Shown piece by piece: positions 33,939-42,387 of a stretch of 55,349 nucleotides of DNA (position 1 is its first letter; each line of letters starts with the position of its first letter). A program made the position numbers and the translations under genes. This DNA is from Gammaproteobacteria bacterium F7 (lineage in GTDB: Bacteria > Pseudomonadota > Gammaproteobacteria > Pseudomonadales > IMCC2047). The stretch lies in NCBI GenBank assembly GCA_001593685.1, contig LUKI01000010.1:1-55349 (forward strand), in the 5' to 3' direction. The notes beneath the pieces are model-generated. The model was not told the DNA's origin and ran no database searches. It saw only the letters and a program-made list of their open reading frames with translations.

Positions 33939-35579
33939 TCAAGAACTACAGGACAGCATCGAACAACCCGCCCGGTGCCTTGCCCAGTCAGGCCGTTTTT
34001 TAGCAAAACGCTCTTTTTCAGGCTGCTCATCATAGGGTTTACGCAGCACGTCCAATAGCTCATTTACTTCACTGTAATCGCCCTCTTCCGCCTTATCAAT
34101 AGCCAGCTGAGCCAGATAGTTGCGTAACACATACTTGGGGTTAACGGCATTCATCGCCTTTTTGCGTGCTACGTTGCTACAGCCATCCTGTTGTATACGC
34201 GCCTGGTAATGACGCAACCAATTAGCCATAGGCCCAATCGTATTGGCATTAAGCTGCTCTGGCTTGTAATAGGCATCACGGATCGGGTCAATCAACTGTT
34301 CATCCGTCAGATTGCTATGATCAGTCTCACAGTCAAACTCCGCTAAGTTACGGTAAAAAATCGTCATATCGGTTTCGGTTAATTGCAAAACCCTCAATAA
34401 CTCGTTAACCAAAGACTCATCTTCCGGCTGATAGGCCTGTAAACCTAGCTTAGCGGCCATCATCGACTGCCAGCCCTCATTGTAGGTTTTGTTATATAAC
34501 AACAACCCTTCCTGAAAGGGCTCTACCTCTTTCATCAATTGATAAACCGCATTCGCCAGCTGTTGCAGATTCCACTGCGCAATTTGCGGCTGTTTTCCAA
34601 AGGCATAACGTTTGCCCTGCGCGTCGGTGGTATTAGGTGTCCAACCAGGGTTGAAATCCTCTAACCAACCATAGGGTCCATAATCAATGGTCAAACCAAG
34701 AATCGACAAGTTATCGGTATTCATCACGCCGTGTACAAAACCGACGCGCATCCACTCAACCATTAATTCAGCGGTCGTCCGACACACTTCTGAAAACCAT
34801 TTTCCATATACTTCAAAGGCTTGAGATTTATTGTTTAAGTCAATAGTTTCATCTAGAAGGTGAGGAAAATCATTTCGAATCGTGAAATCGAGAAACTCTT
34901 TCAGCCTGTCTAATTCACCACGAAAGGGAAATAACTGAAAGCTACCCATGCGGGTAAAGCTCGGCGCCACGCGGCAAACAATCGCGCCAGGCTCATATTT
35001 GGCATCACCGTTATAGAACATATCACGCACAACCTGTTGCCCGGTCTCAAGAAGGCAAAGTGCGCGTGTGGTTGGCACACCGAGGTGAAACATCGCTTCA
35101 CTGCATAAAAATTCACGAACAGAAGAGCGCAACACCGCCAAGCCATCGGCACCACGTGAGTAGGGAGTCAGTCCAGCCCCCTTAAGTTGAAGCGTCCAGT
35201 GCTCCCCTTGGCTATTTTTTATTTCACCCAAATTGATGACTCGCCCGTCGCCAAGCTGGCCAGCCCAATTTCCAAATTGATGCCCGCCATAACACATGGC
35301 AAAGGTATCCATGCCCGGTAGTTGCTGGTTACCAGAAAACACATCAACAAAGTTCTGGGACTGACAATCAGCCTCACTAATATCAAGTAGCTGAGCAACC
35401 TCACGTGCATAGGCCACTAGTTTAGGCGCTGGTGCCTGTTGAGGTTTAACCCGGGAAAAACAGGCTCCGCTGACCTCTCGTACTCGGCTGCCAGTTTCTG
35501 GGTCAGCCGGTAATTGGCCTGTAAAACGATTAACAAATTGCAGATTATCAAGGCTGCTTTGGGATTCTAATTGACTCAT
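33939..35579 (-). CDS. selO: Protein adenylyltransferase SelO
   Basis: This 546-residue pseudokinase-fold enzyme belongs to the SelO/YdiU family. Characteristic stretches are FAMCYGGHQFGNWAGQLGDGR (nucleotide-loop region), LQLKGAGLTPYSR and DYGPYGWLEDFNP. It transfers AMP from ATP to Ser, Thr or Tyr of proteins and is linked to redox homeostasis. The C-terminus, SMLSCSS, keeps the penultimate-region Cys that replaces selenocysteine in bacterial members. Orientation and spacing (86 bp) suggest it could be the last gene of a unit with 35666-35968. Confidence 0.95.
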   Translation of the reverse strand: MSQLESQSSLDNLQFVNRFTGQLPADPETGSRVREVSGACFSRVKPQQAPAPKLVAYAREVAQLLDISEADCQSQNFVDVFSGNQQLPGMDTFAMCYGGHQFGNWAGQLGDGRVINLGEIKNSQGEHWTLQLKGAGLTPYSRGADGLAVLRSSVREFLCSEAMFHLGVPTTRALCLLETGQQVVRDMFYNGDAKYEPGAIVCRVAPSFTRMGSFQLFPFRGELDRLKEFLDFTIRNDFPHLLDETIDLNNKSQAFEVYGKWFSEVCRTTAELMVEWMRVGFVHGVMNTDNLSILGLTIDYGPYGWLEDFNPGWTPNTTDAQGKRYAFGKQPQIAQWNLQQLANAVYQLMKEVEPFQEGLLLYNKTYNEGWQSMMAAKLGLQAYQPEDESLVNELLRVLQLTETDMTIFYRNLAEFDCETDHSNLTDEQLIDPIRDAYYKPEQLNANTIGPMANWLRHYQARIQQDGCSNVARKKAMNAVNPKYVLRNYLAQLAIDKAEEGDYSEVNELLDVLRKPYDEQPEKERFAKKRPDWARHRAGCSMLSCSS

Positions 35580-35665
35580 ATATCTCTTAGCCCGCGGGGC
35601 TGATTAAAGTGGAATTGAATAATAACGACATCACCCGTAAATCATGGCGGATGATTAAAAAAGAC

Positions 35666-35968
35666 CTAAGTGTAAGCTTTTGCCGTGCCAGAGATTGGCT
35701 GAAAATCATGGTACGCACCGCTATCGTAAAGGGTTATTTCCCAGTCATCGGCTAGTGCATTATGTTTAAGAATATAAGTTCCGCCATCATCGGCCTGAAC
35801 CTTGAAGTAGCCGTAATCTATTTCTAACCAACGATCAACAACTTCATTGACCTCAACTTTACGCGCACCAATAAAAAACCTCTGCGGACTCATCTCCCGC
35901 TTAGCCGCGTCACAGGTCACACGTACTTGTAAGCGTCTCCCGGTATCGTACTTTTCGCGGTAGGCCAT
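35666..35968 (-). CDS. Small conserved-looking protein, function unknown
   Basis: A 100-residue protein with no signal or membrane segment. The composition is beta-rich (RRLQVRVTCDAA, VNEVVDRWLEIDYGYFKVQADDGGTYILKHN), suggesting a small sandwich or SH3-like fold. The start at 35968 is chosen because AGAGG lies 10 nt ahead; the longer frame to 35986 would include that site. It lies 41 bp after the patatin-like gene. I do not recognise a family. Confidence 0.6.
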   Translation of the reverse strand: MAYREKYDTGRRLQVRVTCDAAKREMSPQRFFIGARKVEVNEVVDRWLEIDYGYFKVQADDGGTYILKHNALADDWEITLYDSGAYHDFQPISGTAKAYT

Positions 35969-36009
35969 CACTAAAGCACCTCTCACTGACTATCCACAAC
36001 ATGGTAACA

Positions 36010-36945
36010 CTAGCTCTGTTTGATATGCGAATGCCTCTCATAACGTTCAAGCGTTTCCACTGTGCGCTGATAACCAAATTCAATCAACTCCGAAGCACGG
36101 TGGAACTCAAAAAAGGTACACAGGTTACTCGGCACTTCCACTAAAAGATCAGGCCGGTAAGCGGCCAGCTTAAACTGTGTCATCGTTGTCTGTACGGTCG
36201 CCATTGATTTATAGACCAGTTCAAAGGTACTTAGCTCACCCTCCTCTGAAAACTTGCTACGGCGGCGTAAGTTACCAATGTAATTACCAATCACTTTTCG
36301 ATAACCGCTGTCTGAGCTGATCTCACTCTGATCATCGGTCTCATCGTTTTCTGGTAACTCACGTTGATCAAGATTGGCATGTTTTTCAGCCGGCGCGTTC
36401 AAGTCTACGGCAACCGTTAAGGCAGTATGATCATGCAAGGTTGGCGCAATAGGTACAGGGTTAATCAAACCACCATCGACCAGCAGTTTTTCCCCCTTAA
36501 TGACCGGAGCAAATACCATAGGCACAGCCATGGAGGCTCGAATAGCGTCAAAAAGCGGCCCCTTGTTAAGCCACACTTCGCGTTGCTCATTAACATCACT
36601 GGCGACGGCCGTAAAACCAATTGGCAGATCTTCAATATTACAGTCGCCAATCAGCTCTTTTAAAACCTTAATGATACGATCGCCTTTAAACAGCGAACGA
36701 GTAGAAAAGGAGAAGTCCAGCAACCCCAAAACATCACGTCGCTGCAACTGACAAAGCCATTCTTCGTAGACGTCCAGCTTGCCAGCCGCATAAATACCGC
36801 CAATCAGTGCGCCCATCGAAGAGCCGGAGATATAACGAATATCGTAACCCCGTTCCTCCAGGCATTTAATCACACCGATATGAGTAATACCGCGCGCACC
36901 GCCACATCCGAGTACTAATGAAATAGGCATTTTTTCTACTGTCAC
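36010..36945 (-). CDS. Patatin-like phospholipase (RssA-type)
   Basis: This cytoplasmic patatin-fold hydrolase of about 311 residues has the oxyanion-hole loop GCGGARG, the nucleophile in GSSMG (about residue 43) and the catalytic Asp in VDGGLINPVP. It should cleave acyl esters of phospholipids or related lipids. The GTG start at 36945 is placed by AGGAG at 7 nt spacing; TTG at 36951 is too close to that site, and ATG at 36930 is too far. No signal peptide is present. A short unknown protein gene follows in the same direction. Confidence 0.85.
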   Translation of the reverse strand: MTVEKMPISLVLGCGGARGITHIGVIKCLEERGYDIRYISGSSMGALIGGIYAAGKLDVYEEWLCQLQRRDVLGLLDFSFSTRSLFKGDRIIKVLKELIGDCNIEDLPIGFTAVASDVNEQREVWLNKGPLFDAIRASMAVPMVFAPVIKGEKLLVDGGLINPVPIAPTLHDHTALTVAVDLNAPAEKHANLDQRELPENDETDDQSEISSDSGYRKVIGNYIGNLRRRSKFSEEGELSTFELVYKSMATVQTTMTQFKLAAYRPDLLVEVPSNLCTFFEFHRASELIEFGYQRTVETLERYERHSHIKQS

Positions 36946-37041
36946 ACCCAATCTCCTGTGAAGTTAATTAGCCCATGACTAGAGTATAAAAACAGAAAAG
37001 CAATATGATGCAACCATCATCTCTGACATAGGTTAAGCCTA

Positions 37042-37061
37042 GGGCTCACAAGGTAGAGCCC
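37042..37061 (-). terminator. Hairpin after the RND transporter gene
   Basis: GGGCTC/GAGCCC stem with an 8-nt loop, 29 bp past the stop on the minus strand, no clear T-run. Confidence 0.35.
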
Positions 37062-37089
37062 CCAACACCCCCATCTACCTGAAGCCAGA

Positions 37090-39531
37090 TTAAATCGCCT
37101 GCTGCTTTGCTTTTTTATAGGACGGATGTACCACTAACAGCGCGGGTAAAATCGTCAGATTCGCCAACATCGCAAACAACATGGCCAACGCCGTCAGCAG
37201 TCCAAAATAAATAGTCGGCACAAAATTGGAAAAGGCCAATACGGAGAAACCAGCAATAATGGTTAGTGATGTGAAGTACATCGCACGCCCAATACTGGCA
37301 TGACTGCGTTTAATGGCTTCACGCACATCACCTGTCGCATCAAATTCCTCACGAAAACGATGCAAGTAGTGAATCGCATCATCCACGCCTATGCCGATAC
37401 TGATCGCCGCAATGGTAATGGTCATCATGTCGAGTGGAATGCCCGCATACCCCATGAAAGCAATCACCGAAGCCGCCGCCATCACATTCGGTAACAAGCC
37501 CAGCAATGCCAAATTAAGAGAGCGCACCAGCAGCGCAAACATCGCTAATGTTGCCAATAAAACATAGGCCAGTGTCGACGTTTGGGAGTCAAAAAGCTGC
37601 TTAAGCATATTGTTAAACAATACCATCATGCCGGTAACCTGCACCTCGTCTTCGGCAAACCCCATATTCTGCCCAAACTCACGAATTTGCTGCACCATCT
37701 GTTCGCGAGAAAACAGCGTACCACTCTCCCTGATCCGGCCATTAATACGCATTTCACCACTAAAAGGGTCGGCATAGGGGTCAATCAATTGTTCACGAAT
37801 GGTGGTCGGCAGTGCTTCCAGCACCACCGCCAGTTGTACAGCATCCAGCGCTTCGCCATCATTATGCTGACGTGCCACTTTATCCAATGTTGCTAACGAA
37901 ATAACTTTGCCGGTCTGTGGCATTTCTTCCAGGTAAAGGTGCAATTCACGTAGCTGTAATAGTTTGTCCGGTGTGAACCAGTATTTTTCCGGAAAATTAT
38001 CCTCTTCCTCGACATAGAAGGGATCATCTTCGTCAATTTCTTCCTCTTCGTAGGGGTCAAATTTAACAATGACATCAAAGGGCACCGTACCGCCCAAATG
38101 CTCGTCAATGTACTGCATGCCCGCTCGAATCTCCGTTTCATCTTTAAAGTAATCAATAAAACGGTTATCTAAACTGACGCGATACAACCCGATACACACC
38201 ACCACAGCCAACCCCAATGTGAAAAGCAGGATAGGAACAGAACGATGACGCGCGCAGTGACTTAACCAGAGGTTAATGGCTAACGGTTTAGCTAAGGTAG
38301 TACTGGCTTCACCGCGCTTGAACAGCAGCAGTAAGGCGGGAAAAAAGGTGAAAGAGACCAGCATTGCAAAGGCGATGCCCATGCACATCATCCAGCCAAA
38401 ATCCTCCACGGGTAAAATATCGCTGGATGATAATGACGCAAAAGCCACGATGGTTGTCAGCGCGGTATAAAAACAAGGCGCAAATTTACTGCGCATGGTC
38501 TCAACCACCAATGCAGCATGCCCCTGATCTGGCAGCGCATTCAGCAATTCCCGATAACGTACAATCAAATGGATACTAAATGACAGGCTAATAATCGCTA
38601 ACAGCGCCAGAGCATTGGAGGACACCACAGTAATTGGCTGGCGGATCAAGCCTAACCAGCCAATCAATAGTGCAATGGTCAGCGCACTGCTGAGCAACGG
38701 CAACACGACCCAGCGAATACGACGAAAAAACACATACAACATGACAATAATAATGAGGCCAACAGCAAGACCAAAATTCATCACATCACTTTTAACGTAG
38801 GCAATCATATCGGCAGCAATCATTGGCACACCGCCAAGATAAAGCTGGGCATTGTTACTGTAGGCGTCACGAATGCCGCGCACCTCGGCAATCAGCTCCT
38901 CACGCTGCTGAGCATAGTTGAGTTTCTCAGCCGCATAGCGCGCTTCGATATCATCGGCCGGATCAACTGCAGCACCGTTTTCGCGGACTTTTTTACGTTC
39001 CGCTCGCAGGTTTTCCAGTTGAGTATCAAAACTCAAGCCAATACGCAGTGCCGTTGTTGTTGCATCGCGTGAGACCAGTAAATCTGCATATAGGGGGCTA
39101 GTACTCAACTCGTCGCGCGCGCGTTGGTAGTCAACATCATCTGAACGCAAGGTGCGTAACCCACTGGCTTCCCGTAAATCACCGTCGGCCCGGTTATCCA
39201 GCAATGGCGCATCGAGAATACTAAAAACAGATCCCACATTGTGCAGTGCTTCCAGCTGCGCCTGAATCTCCGCAATATCCTGCAGGGTTTGCGCAGAAAA
39301 CAGCGCTCCATTTTTCGGGGTATAGGTTAAAAAGAGTGCCTCTTCACCACCAAAACGCTGTTCGATTTCGCGGTAGTAAGCTAGATCAGCATCGCCCTCA
39401 ACCACCAACGTGTCCGATGATGCTTCAAAGGTAAAGCGTGGCCAAAAGCTAGCCGACAACAAACATAACAGCACAACAGCCGCCAGCATCAAACGAGGAA
39501 ACTCAAGGCTTTTCAAATATAGGTTAAGCAA
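37090..39531 (-). CDS. RND/MMPL-type membrane transporter (TTG start)
   Basis: This protein of 813 residues repeats the RND plan twice: one TM, a large periplasmic domain, then a block of five TM helices, with SIGIGVDDAIHYLHRFREEF in the second block. The length and lack of an adaptor gene fit the MMPL/hydrophobe exporter branch (HpnN- or YegN-unlike) rather than tripartite drug pumps. Substrates of this branch are usually lipids or hydrophobic compounds. The TTG start at 39531 has GGAG 6 nt upstream. The gene is alone between gaps of 138 and 209 bp. Confidence 0.85.
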   Translation of the reverse strand: MLNLYLKSLEFPRLMLAAVVLLCLLSASFWPRFTFEASSDTLVVEGDADLAYYREIEQRFGGEEALFLTYTPKNGALFSAQTLQDIAEIQAQLEALHNVGSVFSILDAPLLDNRADGDLREASGLRTLRSDDVDYQRARDELSTSPLYADLLVSRDATTTALRIGLSFDTQLENLRAERKKVRENGAAVDPADDIEARYAAEKLNYAQQREELIAEVRGIRDAYSNNAQLYLGGVPMIAADMIAYVKSDVMNFGLAVGLIIIVMLYVFFRRIRWVVLPLLSSALTIALLIGWLGLIRQPITVVSSNALALLAIISLSFSIHLIVRYRELLNALPDQGHAALVVETMRSKFAPCFYTALTTIVAFASLSSSDILPVEDFGWMMCMGIAFAMLVSFTFFPALLLLFKRGEASTTLAKPLAINLWLSHCARHRSVPILLFTLGLAVVVCIGLYRVSLDNRFIDYFKDETEIRAGMQYIDEHLGGTVPFDVIVKFDPYEEEEIDEDDPFYVEEEDNFPEKYWFTPDKLLQLRELHLYLEEMPQTGKVISLATLDKVARQHNDGEALDAVQLAVVLEALPTTIREQLIDPYADPFSGEMRINGRIRESGTLFSREQMVQQIREFGQNMGFAEDEVQVTGMMVLFNNMLKQLFDSQTSTLAYVLLATLAMFALLVRSLNLALLGLLPNVMAAASVIAFMGYAGIPLDMMTITIAAISIGIGVDDAIHYLHRFREEFDATGDVREAIKRSHASIGRAMYFTSLTIIAGFSVLAFSNFVPTIYFGLLTALAMLFAMLANLTILPALLVVHPSYKKAKQQAI

Positions 39532-39740
39532 TTAACACTCCGTGTAATAAATCTATAGGCTAAGTATTGGCCTGCTTAAAAAGCTCAGGCAGGCACCGAT
39601 AATAATCAATGGCTACCGGCTTTAAAACTGAATTGAGAAAGTAGCGGCATTTATTGTCGAAATGCCTATAACCCTGTGTACAAAATCAAAAGAAGCCTGT
39701 TGCGAGCAGCAATCTGGCAGGCTGATGGCAGGAGGTATGA

Positions 39741-40901
39741 ATGACAACAACTAAAGCGCCCTTCGATAGTGCTACTGGTTTTTTACCGATCAACGACCCG
39801 CTTACCGCTTTAAGGGAGCCTTTTATAGACTGGGAGCAGACGGCCCAACAACTACCGAAATGGTTACTGAGTGATCATTTGCGGGACCAGCTCGAACAAC
39901 TACCGCCCTTTCCCGTTGATAAACTATCCCACCCCGCTGAATTTGAACGCGCTATGCTCATACTATCCTTTCTCGGTCACGCTTACGTATGGGGCGCAAG
40001 CAGTCCGTCAGCCCATTTGCCCGCCCGTCTGGCTGTCCCCTGGTATCAGGTTGCCCATCAGCTGGATCGACCTCCGGTGCTCTCCTACGCCTCCTACGCA
40101 CTTTACAATTGGCGCCGCCTGGACAGAATGCGACCAGTTGAGCTGGGCAATATTGCGCTGTTGCAGAACTTTTGGGGCGGTGTTGATGAGGAATGGTTTA
40201 TTTTAATTCATATCGACATTGAAGCGCGTGCCAAGCCAGCCATCGCCGCGCTGCGGCCTGCTCTAGCGGCGGTGGCCAATAACAATACAGAACAACTTTT
40301 ACACAACTTAACATGCATTCAGCTAGCGCTGCAGGAAATCTATAAAACGCTGCAACGCATGCCCGAATTTTGTTCACCCTTGATTTATTATCAACGTGTC
40401 CGCCCCTTTATCCACGGTTGGAATAACAATCCCAGCCTGCCTGACGGATTATATTACGAAGGCGTCGACGCCTACCAAAACAGGGCGCAGCAATTTCGCG
40501 GCGAAACTGGCGCACAAAGCACTATTATTCCAGCGCTGGATACGCTGCTCGGTATCGAGCACGAAGACGACCCGTTAAAGGCTTATCTGCTGGAAATGCG
40601 CAACTACATGCCAACCCAACACCGCAACCTGTTAACGCAACTGGCTGCAGGACCAAGGTTGCGTGACTATATTCTCAAACAACGCCACACCAATGCTGCG
40701 CTGGTGGACGCCTACAACGGCTGTGTATTGGGAGTGGAACGTTTTCGCGCTTTGCACCTGCAATATGCTGATCAGTATATTCATCAGCAATCACAGTCCG
40801 GTGATGCCAATCCCACGACTATTGGCACTGGTGGCACGCCTTTTATGCGTTATCTGGACAAACACAAACGTGAGAGCAAACAGTTTTTAATTGGCCAGTA
40901 A
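39741..40901 (+). CDS. Indoleamine 2,3-dioxygenase family protein
   Basis: This haem dioxygenase of 386 residues has the IDO marks YMPTQHRNLL (289-298), VERFRALHLQYADQYI with the probable proximal haem ligand His339, and the GTGGTPFM loop (about 360-368). It should open the indole ring of tryptophan or related indoles to N-formylkynurenine with O2. Bacterial IDOs are less usual than the tetrameric TDO (KynA). No kynurenine-pathway genes adjoin it. GGAGGT precedes the ATG at 39741. It faces an N-acetyltransferase homologue gene across 14 bp. Confidence 0.93.
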   Translation: MTTTKAPFDSATGFLPINDPLTALREPFIDWEQTAQQLPKWLLSDHLRDQLEQLPPFPVDKLSHPAEFERAMLILSFLGHAYVWGASSPSAHLPARLAVPWYQVAHQLDRPPVLSYASYALYNWRRLDRMRPVELGNIALLQNFWGGVDEEWFILIHIDIEARAKPAIAALRPALAAVANNNTEQLLHNLTCIQLALQEIYKTLQRMPEFCSPLIYYQRVRPFIHGWNNNPSLPDGLYYEGVDAYQNRAQQFRGETGAQSTIIPALDTLLGIEHEDDPLKAYLLEMRNYMPTQHRNLLTQLAAGPRLRDYILKQRHTNAALVDAYNGCVLGVERFRALHLQYADQYIHQQSQSGDANPTTIGTGGTPFMRYLDKHKRESKQFLIGQ

Positions 40902-40915
40902 CGGCAAGCGTTTAC

Positions 40916-41698
40916 TCAGCGATTGAAAACAATATCAAAATGATTTTTCAGGCATTGCAGGTATTGCGCTTCATCACTCAATTCAAGTTGTTGACGTTGC
41001 TCGCCATCCACAATACTTAAGGTCATACCATTCAGGGTAACGCGGCCGGTGTCGGTCATTCGTGTCACCAACTGTCCCTGGGTAAAGGGGGATTGCTCAG
41101 AAGATTGATGAAAACGATACATGGCAGCAAAATCAATCAGTGCACGTGGTTCCAGGCTAAAAACATAGCGCGGTTGCCAGTCACTGTTGGCGGACTTACT
41201 GCTGGCGGATTTATAAAACAGTGCGTTCTGGTTATTATGGCTGCCCAGGCGGTAAAGGCAGTTCTCTGACGGATACTCATCCGTCGCTCCCATCAGCAAT
41301 GGCTGTGCGCAGGATTGCCCCAGGCCCACATCAACCAGATAGTCCTGTTGGCCCTCGCCCTCATGCAAGGACACCAATACCAGCATATGATCAAACTCTT
41401 CGGTTAACTGGTCGCCGATGCAAATTCGTGCCGACAACAACTGCACATCAAAGCCCATGGATCGTAGCATAGCAAACAGCAAGCCGTTACATTCGTAGCT
41501 CAGCCCACCACGATGCTCCTCAACAATTTTTTCATAGAAGGCCATAAAAGAAAGCCCGGGCTTTTCTTCAAAATGAATATCGAGATTTTCAAAGGGAACA
41601 GACAACAAAAATGCCCGCTGCAGACCTGCTAATGTTTGCAGGCTCACATCGGTAGAACCCTGATAACCAATACGCTCAAGGAATGGCGTGATGTCCAT
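40916..41698 (-). CDS. Arylamine N-acetyltransferase family, Cys nucleophile replaced by Ser
   Basis: The length (260 residues) and fold match NAT enzymes: PFENLDIHF, RGGLSYECNG, FDHMLVLV and YLVDVGLG. NATs use a Cys-His-Asp triad to acetylate arylamines and hydrazines from acetyl-CoA. His104 and Asp123 are in place, but the Cys of RGGxCxExN is Ser67 (codon AGC), with Cys70 three residues later. The enzyme could use Ser67 or Cys70, act on another acyl donor, or be inactive. The frame is otherwise intact, so recent decay is unlikely. It is convergent with the IDO gene, which may point to aromatic-amine chemistry. Confidence 0.88.
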   Translation of the reverse strand: MDITPFLERIGYQGSTDVSLQTLAGLQRAFLLSVPFENLDIHFEEKPGLSFMAFYEKIVEEHRGGLSYECNGLLFAMLRSMGFDVQLLSARICIGDQLTEEFDHMLVLVSLHEGEGQQDYLVDVGLGQSCAQPLLMGATDEYPSENCLYRLGSHNNQNALFYKSASSKSANSDWQPRYVFSLEPRALIDFAAMYRFHQSSEQSPFTQGQLVTRMTDTGRVTLNGMTLSIVDGEQRQQLELSDEAQYLQCLKNHFDIVFNR

Positions 41699-41757
41699 AA
41701 AATATATCTCTAGAAGTCAGAATCAGGGGATATTCGTCACAAAATAACGACGGAGAA

Positions 41758-42306
41758 TTACATTTCGCTGGTCAGATCAGACCATGCTGCGCGCAGATAA
41801 ATAAACATTGACCAGAGCGTTAAAACTGCTGCGATAATCAAGAAAAACAGGCCTAAGTTGCCAATCCATCCACCCGGTTCGCCAACCAATAAAACCGTAA
41901 TGGCGACCATTTGTAACGTCGTTTTAAGTTTGCCGACATAAGAAACCGCCACACTGGTTCGCTTACCCAGTTCAGCCATCCACTCACGCAGTGCAGAAAT
42001 TACAATTTCGCGACCAATAATCACCATGGCCGACAACGTCATCCAAATCGAAGGATAAGCCTGTACCATCATGACCAGTGCAATGGCGACAATCAGTTTA
42101 TCAGCCACTGGATCAAAAAAAGCACCAAAGGGTGTATGTTGATCCCATTTACGAGCCAGGTAACCATCCAGCCAGTCGGATAGTGCCGCAATGACAAAAA
42201 CACTGGCAGCGACAATATTGCTCCAATCAAAAGGAAGGTAATAAATAATAGCGATCACCGGAATCAGAATGACGCGTAAACAGGTGATAATGTTGGGTAT
42301 ACTCAT
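41758..42306 (-). CDS. pgsA: CDP-diacylglycerol-glycerol-3-P phosphatidyltransferase
   Basis: This integral membrane enzyme of 182 residues has the CDP-alcohol phosphotransferase motif D-G-x2-A-R-x8-G-x3-D-x3-D, read here as DGYLARKWDQHTPFGAFFDPVAD (metal-binding Asp residues). It makes phosphatidylglycerol phosphate, the first committed step to phosphatidylglycerol and cardiolipin. It lies 81 bp downstream of uvrC, the usual order in gammaproteobacteria. Confidence 0.96.
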   Translation of the reverse strand: MSIPNIITCLRVILIPVIAIIYYLPFDWSNIVAASVFVIAALSDWLDGYLARKWDQHTPFGAFFDPVADKLIVAIALVMMVQAYPSIWMTLSAMVIIGREIVISALREWMAELGKRTSVAVSYVGKLKTTLQMVAITVLLVGEPGGWIGNLGLFFLIIAAVLTLWSMFIYLRAAWSDLTSEM

Positions 42307-42387
42307 AAAAACCGAATAGTGGAAGTTTAAAACACGTGCCGCAATGGCTTACTGACAATTCGCCTCATGATACTGGAACGCTTACTA

